Source of the DNA: Exiguobacterium sp. s48
GTDB lineage: Bacteria; Bacillota; Bacilli; Exiguobacteriales; Exiguobacteriaceae
NCBI RefSeq assembly: GCF_018617395.1
Contig: NZ_JACSKC010000001.1
Location: 1,674,001-1,738,000 of the forward strand
Reading direction: 5' to 3'
DNA length: 64,000 bases
Part shown: positions 8,526-16,753 of the stretch, in pieces
Layout: the number at the start of each line of letters is the position of its first letter
Position numbering within the stretch: the stretch's first letter is position 1
Program-made: the position numbers and the translations under genes
The notes under the pieces: model-generated
What the model saw: the letters and a program-made list of their open reading frames with translations, nothing else
Told to the model about the DNA's origin: nothing
The model's database searches: none

Positions 8526-9293
8526 TTACCACTTCCAGCGCCCACGCCAATTTTTCTCTGGCAAATGGGGTTGGTTCGCGGCAATCGGTTCATCCGCTAA
8601 GATATGTTCTGTGAAGCGGAGCTGCTGTTGCCACATGTCTTCTCCTAATTCGTTGATGATCTCTTGCCTAGCCGCTAGCCAATTGAAATCACGATGTTCC
8701 ACGTTATGTGCATCCGAGGCAATGATTTGACTTAACCCGTTGCTAATAAACGAGAGCGCGAGTTCACGTACTTGTCTCCCGAACTGTCCCGTCAAACTGC
8801 TTGTCGTCACCTGTGACAGGGCACCCGATGATACGAGATGATGCAATTTTTCAGGATGAAGGGCAAACTCACGATTCCGCTCCGGATGCGCGATGACCGG
8901 AACGTATCCAGCCGTTTGCAATTGAAAAAATAAAGATTCGGTATAGGCCGGCACACTCTGACTCGGCAATTCTACGAGCACATAGCGAGATCCAGCGAGC
9001 GAGTGCGCCTCCCCGGACTCAAGTGCCTTGACCAACTCCCCAAAGATTCGAATCTCTTGGCCGACATACAAGGTCAATGAAATTCCTTCTTCATCGAGTC
9101 GTTGTTGCAGGTGCGCGACTTCTTGGGTCACGTCGTGATGTTGTGTCTCAAAGTACGGATGATACGCATGGGGTGTCACGACAATCGATGTCATCCCTTC
9201 TTCCACTGCGCGTTTTGCGAGTTGAAGCGACGCTTCGATTGTGCGCGGTCCGTCATCCACCTCAGGCAACAAATGACAATGTACATCAATCAT
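8526..9293 (-). CDS. CpsB/YwqE-type PHP-domain tyrosine-protein phosphatase
   Basis: Manganese-dependent phosphatase of the PHP superfamily; relatives dephosphorylate the bacterial tyrosine kinases that control capsule and exopolysaccharide synthesis. 255 residues, usual length. Metal-binding motifs are all present: DVHCHLLPEVDDGP at the N-terminus, TPHAY near 41, GQEI near 80, AHPER near 137 and SDAHN near 195. No cognate BY-kinase or adaptor gene is in this window, so the partner must be elsewhere. It ends an operon with the GH13-like gene (6 bases upstream). Confidence 0.92.
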   Translation of the reverse strand: MIDVHCHLLPEVDDGPRTIEASLQLAKRAVEEGMTSIVVTPHAYHPYFETQHHDVTQEVAHLQQRLDEEGISLTLYVGQEIRIFGELVKALESGEAHSLAGSRYVLVELPSQSVPAYTESLFFQLQTAGYVPVIAHPERNREFALHPEKLHHLVSSGALSQVTTSSLTGQFGRQVRELALSFISNGLSQIIASDAHNVEHRDFNWLAARQEIINELGEDMWQQQLRFTEHILADEPIAANQPHLPEKNWRGRWKW

Positions 9294-9299
9294 GAGGAT

Positions 9300-10505
9300 T
9301 CACTCTCCAATGTGTGATTGTTTTAACCAAACGTATTCAAAAGGATTCAGTGTCACGTTCGTCATCCATTCTTCTGTAAAAAGACTTGTCCCTTCACAAT
9401 CGGTTTGTATCGTGTCTTCACTCATATTTGTCAATAGGAGAAGAGTCTCCTCTTGATGTTTCCGCTTGAGAGCAAAGACACGCCGGTCGAGATTCACGAC
9501 TTCTTGACTCACATATGGTGAAAAGGCAGGATGTAGCCGTTTGACATTGAGTTGACTCAACACACCTTCATAAACACGGAGACGGTCCGGATCACGTTTC
9601 AACGCTTGAATCAACTCTTCTTGTTCGATCGGTTGTGCCACTCCAAAGAGCGTGCGGTAATCAATCAACGGGATTCCCTGCAGCGACAAGAGCACGCTAT
9701 GGGCGGCAAGGATGACATCCGGATCCGCATTCATCAGATTTTTTTCGAACGGATCACGTTCCGCAGAAGAGAGGAAGTTGAAATACGTTTGATCCGCTCT
9801 CAGTGGATGGACCTGTCTCGCCCAATCACCTAGACGTGTCACATCCGACTGCGCAAACGCTAAAATCACATGACTCGATAAATCAAAGTGACAGACGACG
9901 TCCGCCTCTTCCTCATAAGGGAAAGAATCCTCGACACGTTCATGGGCGACGATGAGTTGCGCATTCGGTTTATACGCATGTATGACCGTTCTCCATAGCT
10001 TCAACATCTGCTTGATTCGTGCCGGTTCCATTCCTCGAAACGACTCGACATGAACGCGGATTTTTGTCGCTCCATACGCCAATCGTTCAATCAGTGCATC
10101 CGTTTCGACAATCACATCAAATTGACTGTCGTTGTACGCTTCAGGCATCATTTCGTACATCAAATCAAACTCGTCCGTGAAACGTCCCAAATCTTCAAAT
10201 AGTTGTACGCGCGCATCAAGCGCTGTGTCATTTTGTCTTGTTTTGTATGGAAACAAAGAGACCAAATAGAGATCACTCACTGTCGTTTGGACATGGTCGG
10301 ACAATAGTTGATGGAGTGCTTCTAAATTGGCTCGTCCGTCCGTCAGGATAAAGCCTGCATCCATTAACAATACGTTCGTTTTTTCAGAAGGGCGCTCATG
10401 GTCGTGCCAGTTGTGATTCGACCACTTCTCAATCAACCGCTCCCATTTTTGTTGCGACGTGTCCCCGAATTCGTGGATCACTTCTTCAATCGCTTCCCAT
10501 TTCAT
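9300..10505 (-). CDS. GH13_18-like protein lacking all catalytic residues
   Basis: 401 residues that align by eye with the sucrose-phosphorylase branch of GH13: LLMDAGF...LEALHQLL near 47-68, DLYLVSLFPYKT near 78-89, FDLMYEMM near 113-120, YFNFLSSAERDP near 241-252, SLQGIPLIDYRTLFG near 274-288. Each conserved region is altered: DLVxNH became EMMPEA (118-123), the nucleophile position in RLDA is His152, the acid/base position in LLTE is Ala187, and SHD became SAE (247-249). It is also well short of the usual 500-600 residues. A hydrolase or phosphorylase activity is therefore unlikely; a binding or regulatory role is possible. It precedes the CpsB-like phosphatase. Confidence 0.72.
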   Translation of the reverse strand: MKWEAIEEVIHEFGDTSQQKWERLIEKWSNHNWHDHERPSEKTNVLLMDAGFILTDGRANLEALHQLLSDHVQTTVSDLYLVSLFPYKTRQNDTALDARVQLFEDLGRFTDEFDLMYEMMPEAYNDSQFDVIVETDALIERLAYGATKIRVHVESFRGMEPARIKQMLKLWRTVIHAYKPNAQLIVAHERVEDSFPYEEEADVVCHFDLSSHVILAFAQSDVTRLGDWARQVHPLRADQTYFNFLSSAERDPFEKNLMNADPDVILAAHSVLLSLQGIPLIDYRTLFGVAQPIEQEELIQALKRDPDRLRVYEGVLSQLNVKRLHPAFSPYVSQEVVNLDRRVFALKRKHQEETLLLLTNMSEDTIQTDCEGTSLFTEEWMTNVTLNPFEYVWLKQSHIGE

Positions 10506-10563
10506 GGCTCATCCCTCCTTGGCATCTCTTTATTTCTCCCACTTTCTCTTCTGTTTGAAACAC

Positions 10564-10591
10564 AAAAAAAACCGCCTGACTTCCGTCAGAC
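10564..10591 (-). terminator. Intrinsic terminator of the LCP gene
   Basis: 7-bp stem (10574-10580 with 10585-10591), TTCC/GGAA tetraloop, eight T residues on the minus strand; starts 4 bases after the LCP stop. Confidence 0.9.
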
Positions 10592-10594
10592 AGT

Positions 10595-11518
10595 TCACTC
10601 CATCAATCGCTTCAATTCGCCTCGTACGCCATTTAACGAGGAGGCATTCGGATGCCAATAATAGATTCCGTCTTCTTCTAACCCACCCGATCCCTCTAGG
10701 CGCAAGACGCTCGCATTGCGGAACGCATTCATGTAATCCGTTGATAAGGAAACGAATTCATTCAGTTCGATATTCGTCTTCGCCTGATCACCGACGACAT
10801 CAAGAATCGCCGTCACTTTGTCGAGTGAGAAGTCGGTTCGTCCTTTTTCAATGATGGCTGCGACGACATCACGTTGACGTTCTTGACGTCCGAAGTCACC
10901 ATTCGGGTCGTTATAACGCATCCGTGTATAATCGAGCGCCGCGTCACCGTCTAACGTCACTTCACCGACGGGGAACGTGTAATCTCCTGTCGAGAACGCA
11001 AAATTATTCATCACCGTAATGCCTCCGAGCGCATCAACGACATCGCTGAACGCCTCCATATCTGTCTCAATGACATAATCAATCGGGATATCGAGAAGGT
11101 TCTCGACCGTGTTCATGGCCATTTCGGCTCCACCGAACGCATACGCATGATTGATTTTATCCTGTGTCCCTTTCCCGACAATCTCCGTCTTCGTGTCCCT
11201 CGGAATCGAGAGCATCGCGCCTTCATCGAGTTCCGGATTGAGGGTCAATACGATGATCGAGTCACTTCGTCCTTGCTCGGTGCCTCGACGGTCAATCCCG
11301 AGCAATAGGATTGAGACCGATTCTTTTCGCTCAATGGTCTCGACCTGTTTCCGTTCCTTACTGATCTTCAAGTTGTCATTCACTTGTGTTACGGTGTCAT
11401 CGACTTCTTTTACCATCGACCAGACGAACGCGCCACCCGTGATGAGCACTAAGGCCATGACGCCTGCTACAACCCCTAGTACGATTTTCCACTTTGATGG
11501 TTTACGATGTTTCGCCAT
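10595..11518 (-). CDS. LCP (LytR-CpsA-Psr) family cell-wall polymer ligase
   Basis: LCP enzymes transfer undecaprenyl-linked polymers such as teichoic acids or capsule onto peptidoglycan. 307 residues: a short basic cytoplasmic tail, one membrane helix (about residues 9-31), then the extracellular LCP domain with LLLGIDRR, RSDSIIVLTL, SIPRDT and the DYTRMRYND-GDFGRQERQR block whose arginines bind the lipid pyrophosphate. Ribosome site AAGGTG, 7 bases from ATG. The monocistronic arrangement with its own terminator suggests independent expression, but it sits among polysaccharide genes. Confidence 0.94.
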   Translation of the reverse strand: MAKHRKPSKWKIVLGVVAGVMALVLITGGAFVWSMVKEVDDTVTQVNDNLKISKERKQVETIERKESVSILLLGIDRRGTEQGRSDSIIVLTLNPELDEGAMLSIPRDTKTEIVGKGTQDKINHAYAFGGAEMAMNTVENLLDIPIDYVIETDMEAFSDVVDALGGITVMNNFAFSTGDYTFPVGEVTLDGDAALDYTRMRYNDPNGDFGRQERQRDVVAAIIEKGRTDFSLDKVTAILDVVGDQAKTNIELNEFVSLSTDYMNAFRNASVLRLEGSGGLEEDGIYYWHPNASSLNGVRGELKRLME

Positions 11519-11619
11519 GTGGCCACACCTTCTTCCGTGAAATAGTACTAATTTATTCCCATGCCACGGGTTGTTTTAAAGCATGTTCACAAAGAATAAT
11601 CACGATATCCCTTTTTTTG

Positions 11620-12465
11620 TTACGGGAAATGGGTCCTGATTGGTTGGCGAGTCATATGGTAGGGCCAGGCTGCATTGATTTCTGCCCCAATGAGCATCGT
11701 CGCAGCCGTCAGATAGAGCCAAATTTGTAGCAGGATGACCGCACCGATCGTGCCGTATGTATCCCCGAGAATCGAGAACCGTTCGACATACACACTGTAA
11801 CCGGTCGACAGCAATTGCCACGCGATGACCGCGAACACGGCCCCGGGAAGTGTTTCGACGAATCGCACTCGCTGCTGGGGCGCGATTTTATAAAAGAGTG
11901 AGAACGCGATAATCAAGATGATGGTCGAGACCGTGTAACGTGTCAGGGTCGACAATCGGTCAAACTCTTCCACTCTAGGGTACAAGGCGTAAATCAGGTC
12001 CACAAATTCCTGCCCAAATAGATGAAAGACGATCAAGATGACCGCACCGATACTTCCAGCTAAAATTGCGAGTAGACCAATGAATCGGCGGAATATGTAG
12101 CCACGCGCTTCCGTTTCCCCATATGCGAACACCGTCAGTTTGACGAGGCGCGCCGTTCCGTTTGAGGCGGACCAGAAGGCGATGATGGCACTGACCGATA
12201 ATAATCCGCCATTCAAGTTTCCGCTCACATCATAAACGATGGACAACAGTTCGCGAACACTCGAACCCGGAATGAGCGTTTCAATCTGTTCGATAAGGAG
12301 CGCATCATCGATTTGAAACCACGCCATCACGGCGAAGAGGACAAAAAACGTCGGAAAGATTGCTAGAAACCAGAAAAAGGCCAATGTCGCACTATAATCG
12401 TTTATATGATGATCTTTGAATCGATGTCTGACGTCCACGGCCAGTCGAAACATACTTTCAAACAT
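11620..12465 (-). CDS. YihY/BrkB family membrane protein
   Basis: About 281 residues with six or seven hydrophobic segments, typical of the YihY (formerly RNase BN-like) family, whose molecular function is unknown. Family pattern visible at the N-terminus: NDYSATLAFFWFLAIFPTFF. The frame opens at a GTG at 12471, but the AGGAGG ribosome site lies 6 bases from the ATG at 12465, which I chose. Divergent from the 6PGDH gene at 12592. Confidence 0.9.
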   Translation of the reverse strand: MFESMFRLAVDVRHRFKDHHINDYSATLAFFWFLAIFPTFFVLFAVMAWFQIDDALLIEQIETLIPGSSVRELLSIVYDVSGNLNGGLLSVSAIIAFWSASNGTARLVKLTVFAYGETEARGYIFRRFIGLLAILAGSIGAVILIVFHLFGQEFVDLIYALYPRVEEFDRLSTLTRYTVSTIILIIAFSLFYKIAPQQRVRFVETLPGAVFAVIAWQLLSTGYSVYVERFSILGDTYGTIGAVILLQIWLYLTAATMLIGAEINAAWPYHMTRQPIRTHFP

Positions 12466-12591
12466 CGCCACCCTCCTCTCATCACTTCTGCACTTATATC
12501 ATTCTACACCCTCGTCCACCTGTCCTTTTGAGCAATCGTTATTTCGGGTATGCCCTATAGAGGACTAAATCTGATAAATGGGGTGGAACGA

Positions 12592-13476
12592 ATGGAAATC
12601 GGTATGATTGGACTTGGCAAGATGGGCCTGAATTTGGCTTTAAATTTGACGGACAACGGACATCGCGTGCTTGGGTATGACCCGGGAAACGTGTCGACGA
12701 GTCAATTTGAGACGAAATCGTCATTGGAAGAAGTCGTCACTGCACTAAAAGCGCCACGTGTCATTTGGGTGATGGTACCAGCAGGTGATGTGACTGAAAA
12801 CGTTTTGAATGACTTGTACCATCTTCTCTCCCCAGGTGACATCGTCATCGACGGAGGAAACTCGAACTATAAAGAGTCGATGCGACGTGCCGAGCACTTT
12901 AAAGACAAATCGATTTATTTCTTCGATGTCGGGACGAGCGGTGGGATGGATGGGGCTCGGAACGGGGCGTGTACGATGATTGGCGGCGACATGGAGGCGT
13001 TCGGGAAAATCGAGCAATTGTTCAAAGACGTTTCGACCGATCACGGCTATCTGTACGCGGGACCGAGCGGAAGTGGTCACTTCTTGAAGATGGTGCATAA
13101 CGGGATTGAATACGGGATGATGCAGGCGATCGCCGAAGGGTTCGAAGTACTTGAAAAGAGTCCGTTCGACTATAACTACGAGGATGTCGCACGTGTGTGG
13201 AACCACGGGTCAGTCATTCGTTCGTGGCTCATGAAACTGACGGAGAGTGCCTTCTCCAAAGATGCGAAGCTCGACGACATTCGCGGCGTCATGCATGCGT
13301 CGGGTGAAGGTAAGTGGACGGTCGAGACCGCACTCGAATACGACGTCCCGACACCCGTCATCGCACTCTCCCTCATGATGCGTCAACGTTCTCTTCAAGA
13401 CGATACGTTCTCAGGTAAAGTCGTCGCCGCGCTCCGCAACGAGTTCGGTGGGCACGCGGTGGAGAAGAAAGAGTAA
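12592..13476 (+). CDS. gnd: 6-phosphogluconate dehydrogenase, short YqeC/GndA type (copy 1)
   Basis: Oxidatively decarboxylates 6-phosphogluconate to ribulose 5-phosphate in the pentose phosphate pathway. 294 residues, the short single-unit form rather than the 470-residue enzyme. Rossmann motif GLGKMGLN, then substrate-site blocks DGGNSNYK, GTSGGMDGARNG, GPSGSGHFLKM and the catalytic lysine in HFLKMVHNG. An aspartate at the end of the second strand (LGYD) hints at NAD rather than NADP preference (inference). The ATG at 12592 has GGGGTGG 5 bases upstream; the earlier ATG at 12550 lacks a ribosome site. Paralogue of the gene at 29004. Confidence 0.93.
   Translation: MEIGMIGLGKMGLNLALNLTDNGHRVLGYDPGNVSTSQFETKSSLEEVVTALKAPRVIWVMVPAGDVTENVLNDLYHLLSPGDIVIDGGNSNYKESMRRAEHFKDKSIYFFDVGTSGGMDGARNGACTMIGGDMEAFGKIEQLFKDVSTDHGYLYAGPSGSGHFLKMVHNGIEYGMMQAIAEGFEVLEKSPFDYNYEDVARVWNHGSVIRSWLMKLTESAFSKDAKLDDIRGVMHASGEGKWTVETALEYDVPTPVIALSLMMRQRSLQDDTFSGKVVAALRNEFGGHAVEKKE
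13397..13451 (+). repeat. 55-bp perfect repeat shared by the two 6PGDH genes (copy 1)
   Basis: The 3' coding segment is identical, base for base, to 29809-29863, although the surrounding sequence of the two genes has diverged considerably. Consistent with gene conversion between paralogues. Confidence 0.9.
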
Positions 13477-13483
13477 ACGATTA

Positions 13484-13508
13484 GGGTCTCGACTGATTGT
13501 CGAGACCC
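13484..13508 (+). terminator. Terminator after 6PGDH copy 1
   Basis: Perfect 10-bp stem (13484-13493 with 13499-13508), 5-base loop, followed by TTATTTATT. It lies between convergent genes; the T-rich side serves the plus strand. Confidence 0.8.
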
Positions 13509-13512
13509 TTAT

Positions 13513-14127
13513 TTATTCCATCGTATTCCCTTCTGCCGGAATCGGATGATTTTTGAGCATTCTCGCAAAGTGAACGAGGTTATATGCCATCGTCTTCCCG
13601 TGAGACTTCGTGAATTCGTTGTCGCGTCCGGCGTCAAGATACGAGTCACCCGGTCCTGCTTCTCCGACCCAGTACGTGTCGACGTTTGGCGGCACAGTAA
13701 AACCGATATGGGACAATCCATAAAGAATCGAGGCGCAGGCATGTTTCGCCCCGTCCTCATTCCCCGTGACGACGACTCCGCCGACCTTGTTGTAGTAGAT
13801 GGCCTGTCCTGATTTATTCGTCAGTCCGCTGCCGCCATAAAGACGTTCGATCACTTGAGTAGCGATACTGCTCTTCTCCCCGAGCCAAAGTGGCGTCCCG
13901 ATGACGACGATGTTCGCGGCCTTCACTTTTTCAAAAATCTGTGGCCACTCGTCCCCATCCCCCTCATCTTCCGTCACACCGAAGGCGACGTTGTAATCAA
14001 CGATCCGAACGATCTCGGTTTCAACGTCGAGCGCATCAAAGTGCGGAATGATGTCACGAATCAATCCTTCCGTATGCGACGTCGTGTCGCCACCTTTTAA
14101 CGTACAGTTCAAAAACAAGGCTTTCAT
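13513..14127 (-). CDS. NAD(P)H-dependent FMN reductase / flavodoxin-like oxidoreductase
   Basis: 204 residues with the flavodoxin-like fold of the NADPH-dependent FMN reductase family: N-terminal strand and phosphate loop MKALFLNCTLKGGDTTSHTE, then IVVIGTPLWLGEKSS near 74-88 that contacts the flavin, and GGVVVTGNEDGAKH near 115-128. Soluble. Substrate unknown; relatives reduce quinones, azo compounds or iron. Monocistronic, convergent with 6PGDH. Confidence 0.85.
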   Translation of the reverse strand: MKALFLNCTLKGGDTTSHTEGLIRDIIPHFDALDVETEIVRIVDYNVAFGVTEDEGDGDEWPQIFEKVKAANIVVIGTPLWLGEKSSIATQVIERLYGGSGLTNKSGQAIYYNKVGGVVVTGNEDGAKHACASILYGLSHIGFTVPPNVDTYWVGEAGPGDSYLDAGRDNEFTKSHGKTMAYNLVHFARMLKNHPIPAEGNTME

Positions 14128-14190
14128 TCGATCCCTCCTAAGTAAAATGATGTTCCATTAGATGTTCCCGTTCACCACCCGTTCTAATAC

Positions 14191-14221
14191 AAAAAGAGAC
14201 GGCCATCGTGTGATGACCGCC
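14191..14221 (-). terminator. Terminator of the pel-galE operon
   Basis: 10-bp stem with two G-U pairs (14198-14207 with 14212-14221), GTGT loop, then TCTTTTTG on the minus strand. It lies 14 bases after the galE stop and ends the long pel transcript. Confidence 0.85.
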
Positions 14222-14234
14222 TACTTCATAGAAC

Positions 14235-15251
14235 TTATTCACTATATCCTTTCGGATTGTTCGATTGCCAACGCCAGGCGTCCCGACACATCGCTTCGAT
14301 GTCATGTCGCACTTCCCAACCGAGCATCACTTTCGACTTTTGTGGGTCGGCAAAAATCGCCGCGACGTCCCCATCACGTTTCCCCGTGATTTGATACGGG
14401 ATCGTCTGTCCGCTTTCCTGTTGGAACGTGTGAAGTAAGTCGAGAACGCTGTACCCTTTCCCCGTCCCGAGGTTGAACGCCTCCACTCCGTCGTGTTTCC
14501 CTACATACTCCAACGCCTTCAAGTGACCGATTGCCAAGTCCACGACATGGATATAGTCGCGTACCCCTGTCCCGTCATGTGTCGGATAGTCATCCCCGAA
14601 CACTTGAAGTTCTTTCAGGCGTCCGGCTGCCACTTGCGTGATATATGGCATCAAGTTGTTCGGGACATCGAACGGATCTTCACCAATCGTTCCAGAATCA
14701 TGTGCACCAATCGGATTGAAGTAGCGAAGAATCGCAATCGACCAAGACGGATCCGCCCTATATAGGTCACGTAATATGTCTTCAATCATCAGTTTCGTAC
14801 GACCATATGGATTCGTCGCACTAAGCGGGAACGACTCATCGACCGGCGACGTGGTCGGAATCCCATAAACGGTCGCGGATGAACTGAAGACGATGCGTTT
14901 GATCCCATACTGATTCATCATGCGTAACAAGACGAGCGTCCCAGCTACGTTATTATCATAGTAGTGAAGAGGTTGACTGACGGATTCACCGACTGCTTTT
15001 AGCCCAGCGAAGTGAATGACCGCATGAATCGCGTGTGTCGAGAAAATCTCATCAAGCAATTCTTGATCTCGAATATCACCCACGTACAAGGTGACGGTTT
15101 TCCCCGTCAGGATTTCGATTCGTTGGATGGCTTCATGGCGGCTATTAGACAGATTATCCAAAATAATGACTTCATATCCTGCATCAAGCAACTGAACCGT
15201 CGTGTGTGTCCCGATGTACCCCGCGCCACCTGTCACAAAAATTGTTTTCAT
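14235..15251 (-). CDS. galE: UDP-glucose/UDP-GlcNAc 4-epimerase
   Basis: Interconverts UDP-glucose/galactose or the N-acetyl forms. 338 residues, extended SDR: TGGAGYIGTHT at the N-terminus for NAD, SSSATVYG with the catalytic serine/threonine region and YGRTK as the YxxxK motif. The frame runs further upstream, but the ATG at 15251 with GGGGTG 6 bases before it begins exactly at the nucleotide-binding strand. It follows pelG by 41 bases and precedes the operon terminator. Pel contains GalNAc, and an epimerase (PelX) accompanies some Pseudomonas pel loci, so supplying UDP-GalNAc is a good hypothesis. Confidence 0.93.
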   Translation of the reverse strand: MKTIFVTGGAGYIGTHTTVQLLDAGYEVIILDNLSNSRHEAIQRIEILTGKTVTLYVGDIRDQELLDEIFSTHAIHAVIHFAGLKAVGESVSQPLHYYDNNVAGTLVLLRMMNQYGIKRIVFSSSATVYGIPTTSPVDESFPLSATNPYGRTKLMIEDILRDLYRADPSWSIAILRYFNPIGAHDSGTIGEDPFDVPNNLMPYITQVAAGRLKELQVFGDDYPTHDGTGVRDYIHVVDLAIGHLKALEYVGKHDGVEAFNLGTGKGYSVLDLLHTFQQESGQTIPYQITGKRDGDVAAIFADPQKSKVMLGWEVRHDIEAMCRDAWRWQSNNPKGYSE

Positions 15252-15292
15252 CTTCTTCACCCCATTTTCTAAAAGTCCGTCTGCAATGATTA

Positions 15293-16753
15293 TTAAGCCG
15301 AGCGATCGTTGAGCCATTCCCCGACACGACGGAACGTATCCGTCCGCGGAGGTGATTCGCTTCGACTAAACGTATGGTAATCAATCTCGGACACATATCG
15401 AATCAATCGAATGAGCGAGAAGGCGAACGCAATGGTGCAGCCAATCGCAAAGCTAAGACCGTAACTGTCCGGCCCGAGTGGTAATAGGAAGAACGTCAAC
15501 CCGGCATTCATCGTGATGAAGAGTGCTGATGTATATGCCGCTCCACGATGGTCTTCAAAATAGAGCAAGACGAGTGTGAGGACGAGCACCATGGCGTTTG
15601 AGAAAGCCCCAATCGTCGTCATTTGGAAGACGTCACGAATCTCAGGTGATAGACCGAGGAGCGGGAACAACACGGCCGCGAACAGAATAAAGAGAAGCGA
15701 CACGAGCCCTTGGTTTCGGAACAGTCGTTGTAATTCCTGTCGTAAGACGAGAAGCATCGCCGCCTTCGACCGTTGAATCTGTTGATACGTACCCCCTTCG
15801 TTCACATATCCGTAAAACACGCGATATCGTTCATAAAAACGTGTCTCGACCGATACGACGAAGATTGTCATCGTCGGGATAATCGTCAAGTAGGACAGGA
15901 AGATGGCCGTGTCATAAATCGGATGATACCGGAACGTATCGAGATGGACGCTTCCTCCTTCTGCGAACCAGATGATCCACGTACCGACCCAAATCCCGAT
16001 GTTATAGAGAAAACTGGTCCAAAAGAGCGCGGGATAGCGGTCAAAATAGCGATAGAACGAAAACTGACCGACCGTACTCCGATTCGGGAATGTGAGGAGC
16101 ATCGACATGAACAAGCCGAACAACGTCACGACAAGACCGAGCGTCATACTCGCCGTCAATGCGAAACTCTTCATGTAAGACTCCGTCAAATATTGCATCA
16201 AGAACTGGTCCGTGATGAGGACCATGGCGACGGCGACGACACCACCGGCTACAAAACTATAAGCGACCGCCTGATAAAATTTCGCCGCACTGAGGAACAA
16301 GAAGTGTACCCAAATCAAGTTGACCGTCATGAACAGAACAAACGCCAACGCGTTCAACAAAGCCGGAAGTTCAGAGAACGACAAGAAGATGGCGAACAGC
16401 ACAGAAGCGATCCCGACGGTCGTCTTCATCATGCCGATAAAGGCAGGAAATAGGTCCTCATATCGTTTCTCATAAAAACAGTCGGCTAAGTATCTCGTGA
16501 CGACGAGCTGTTGCACACCGAGCACGACTTGCGAAAAGATAAAACTGTACGAGACGATCAAATTGAATGTCGTCCGTTCCTCGAGTGTCGCGATGGACAG
16601 ATAACTCGTCAGCCACTGCATGAGGGCAATCGTGACGATGACGATGAGCCACGGCCCTGACGTGACGAGACCGGCAAAGGCGTATGCTTTGATGCGTGAT
16701 GAAAAATAATCTTCTTGGAATAACTGTTGTAACTTAAACCCGATGCCCGCCAT
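15293..16753 (-). CDS. pelG: Pel exopolysaccharide membrane transporter PelG
   Basis: Multispan protein of the MOP/PST flippase superfamily that exports Pel polymer across the membrane together with PelD and PelE. About 486 residues with about 12 hydrophobic segments; the N-terminus GIGFKLQQLF and SRIKAYAFAGLVTSGPW match PelG. The open frame extends upstream to 16954, but that part is an antisense-like extension inside pelF; the ATG at 16753 with AGGAG 8 bases away is the start, overlapping the end of pelF by 20 bases. Confidence 0.92.
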   Translation of the reverse strand: MAGIGFKLQQLFQEDYFSSRIKAYAFAGLVTSGPWLIVIVTIALMQWLTSYLSIATLEERTTFNLIVSYSFIFSQVVLGVQQLVVTRYLADCFYEKRYEDLFPAFIGMMKTTVGIASVLFAIFLSFSELPALLNALAFVLFMTVNLIWVHFLFLSAAKFYQAVAYSFVAGGVVAVAMVLITDQFLMQYLTESYMKSFALTASMTLGLVVTLFGLFMSMLLTFPNRSTVGQFSFYRYFDRYPALFWTSFLYNIGIWVGTWIIWFAEGGSVHLDTFRYHPIYDTAIFLSYLTIIPTMTIFVVSVETRFYERYRVFYGYVNEGGTYQQIQRSKAAMLLVLRQELQRLFRNQGLVSLLFILFAAVLFPLLGLSPEIRDVFQMTTIGAFSNAMVLVLTLVLLYFEDHRGAAYTSALFITMNAGLTFFLLPLGPDSYGLSFAIGCTIAFAFSLIRLIRYVSEIDYHTFSRSESPPRTDTFRRVGEWLNDRSA

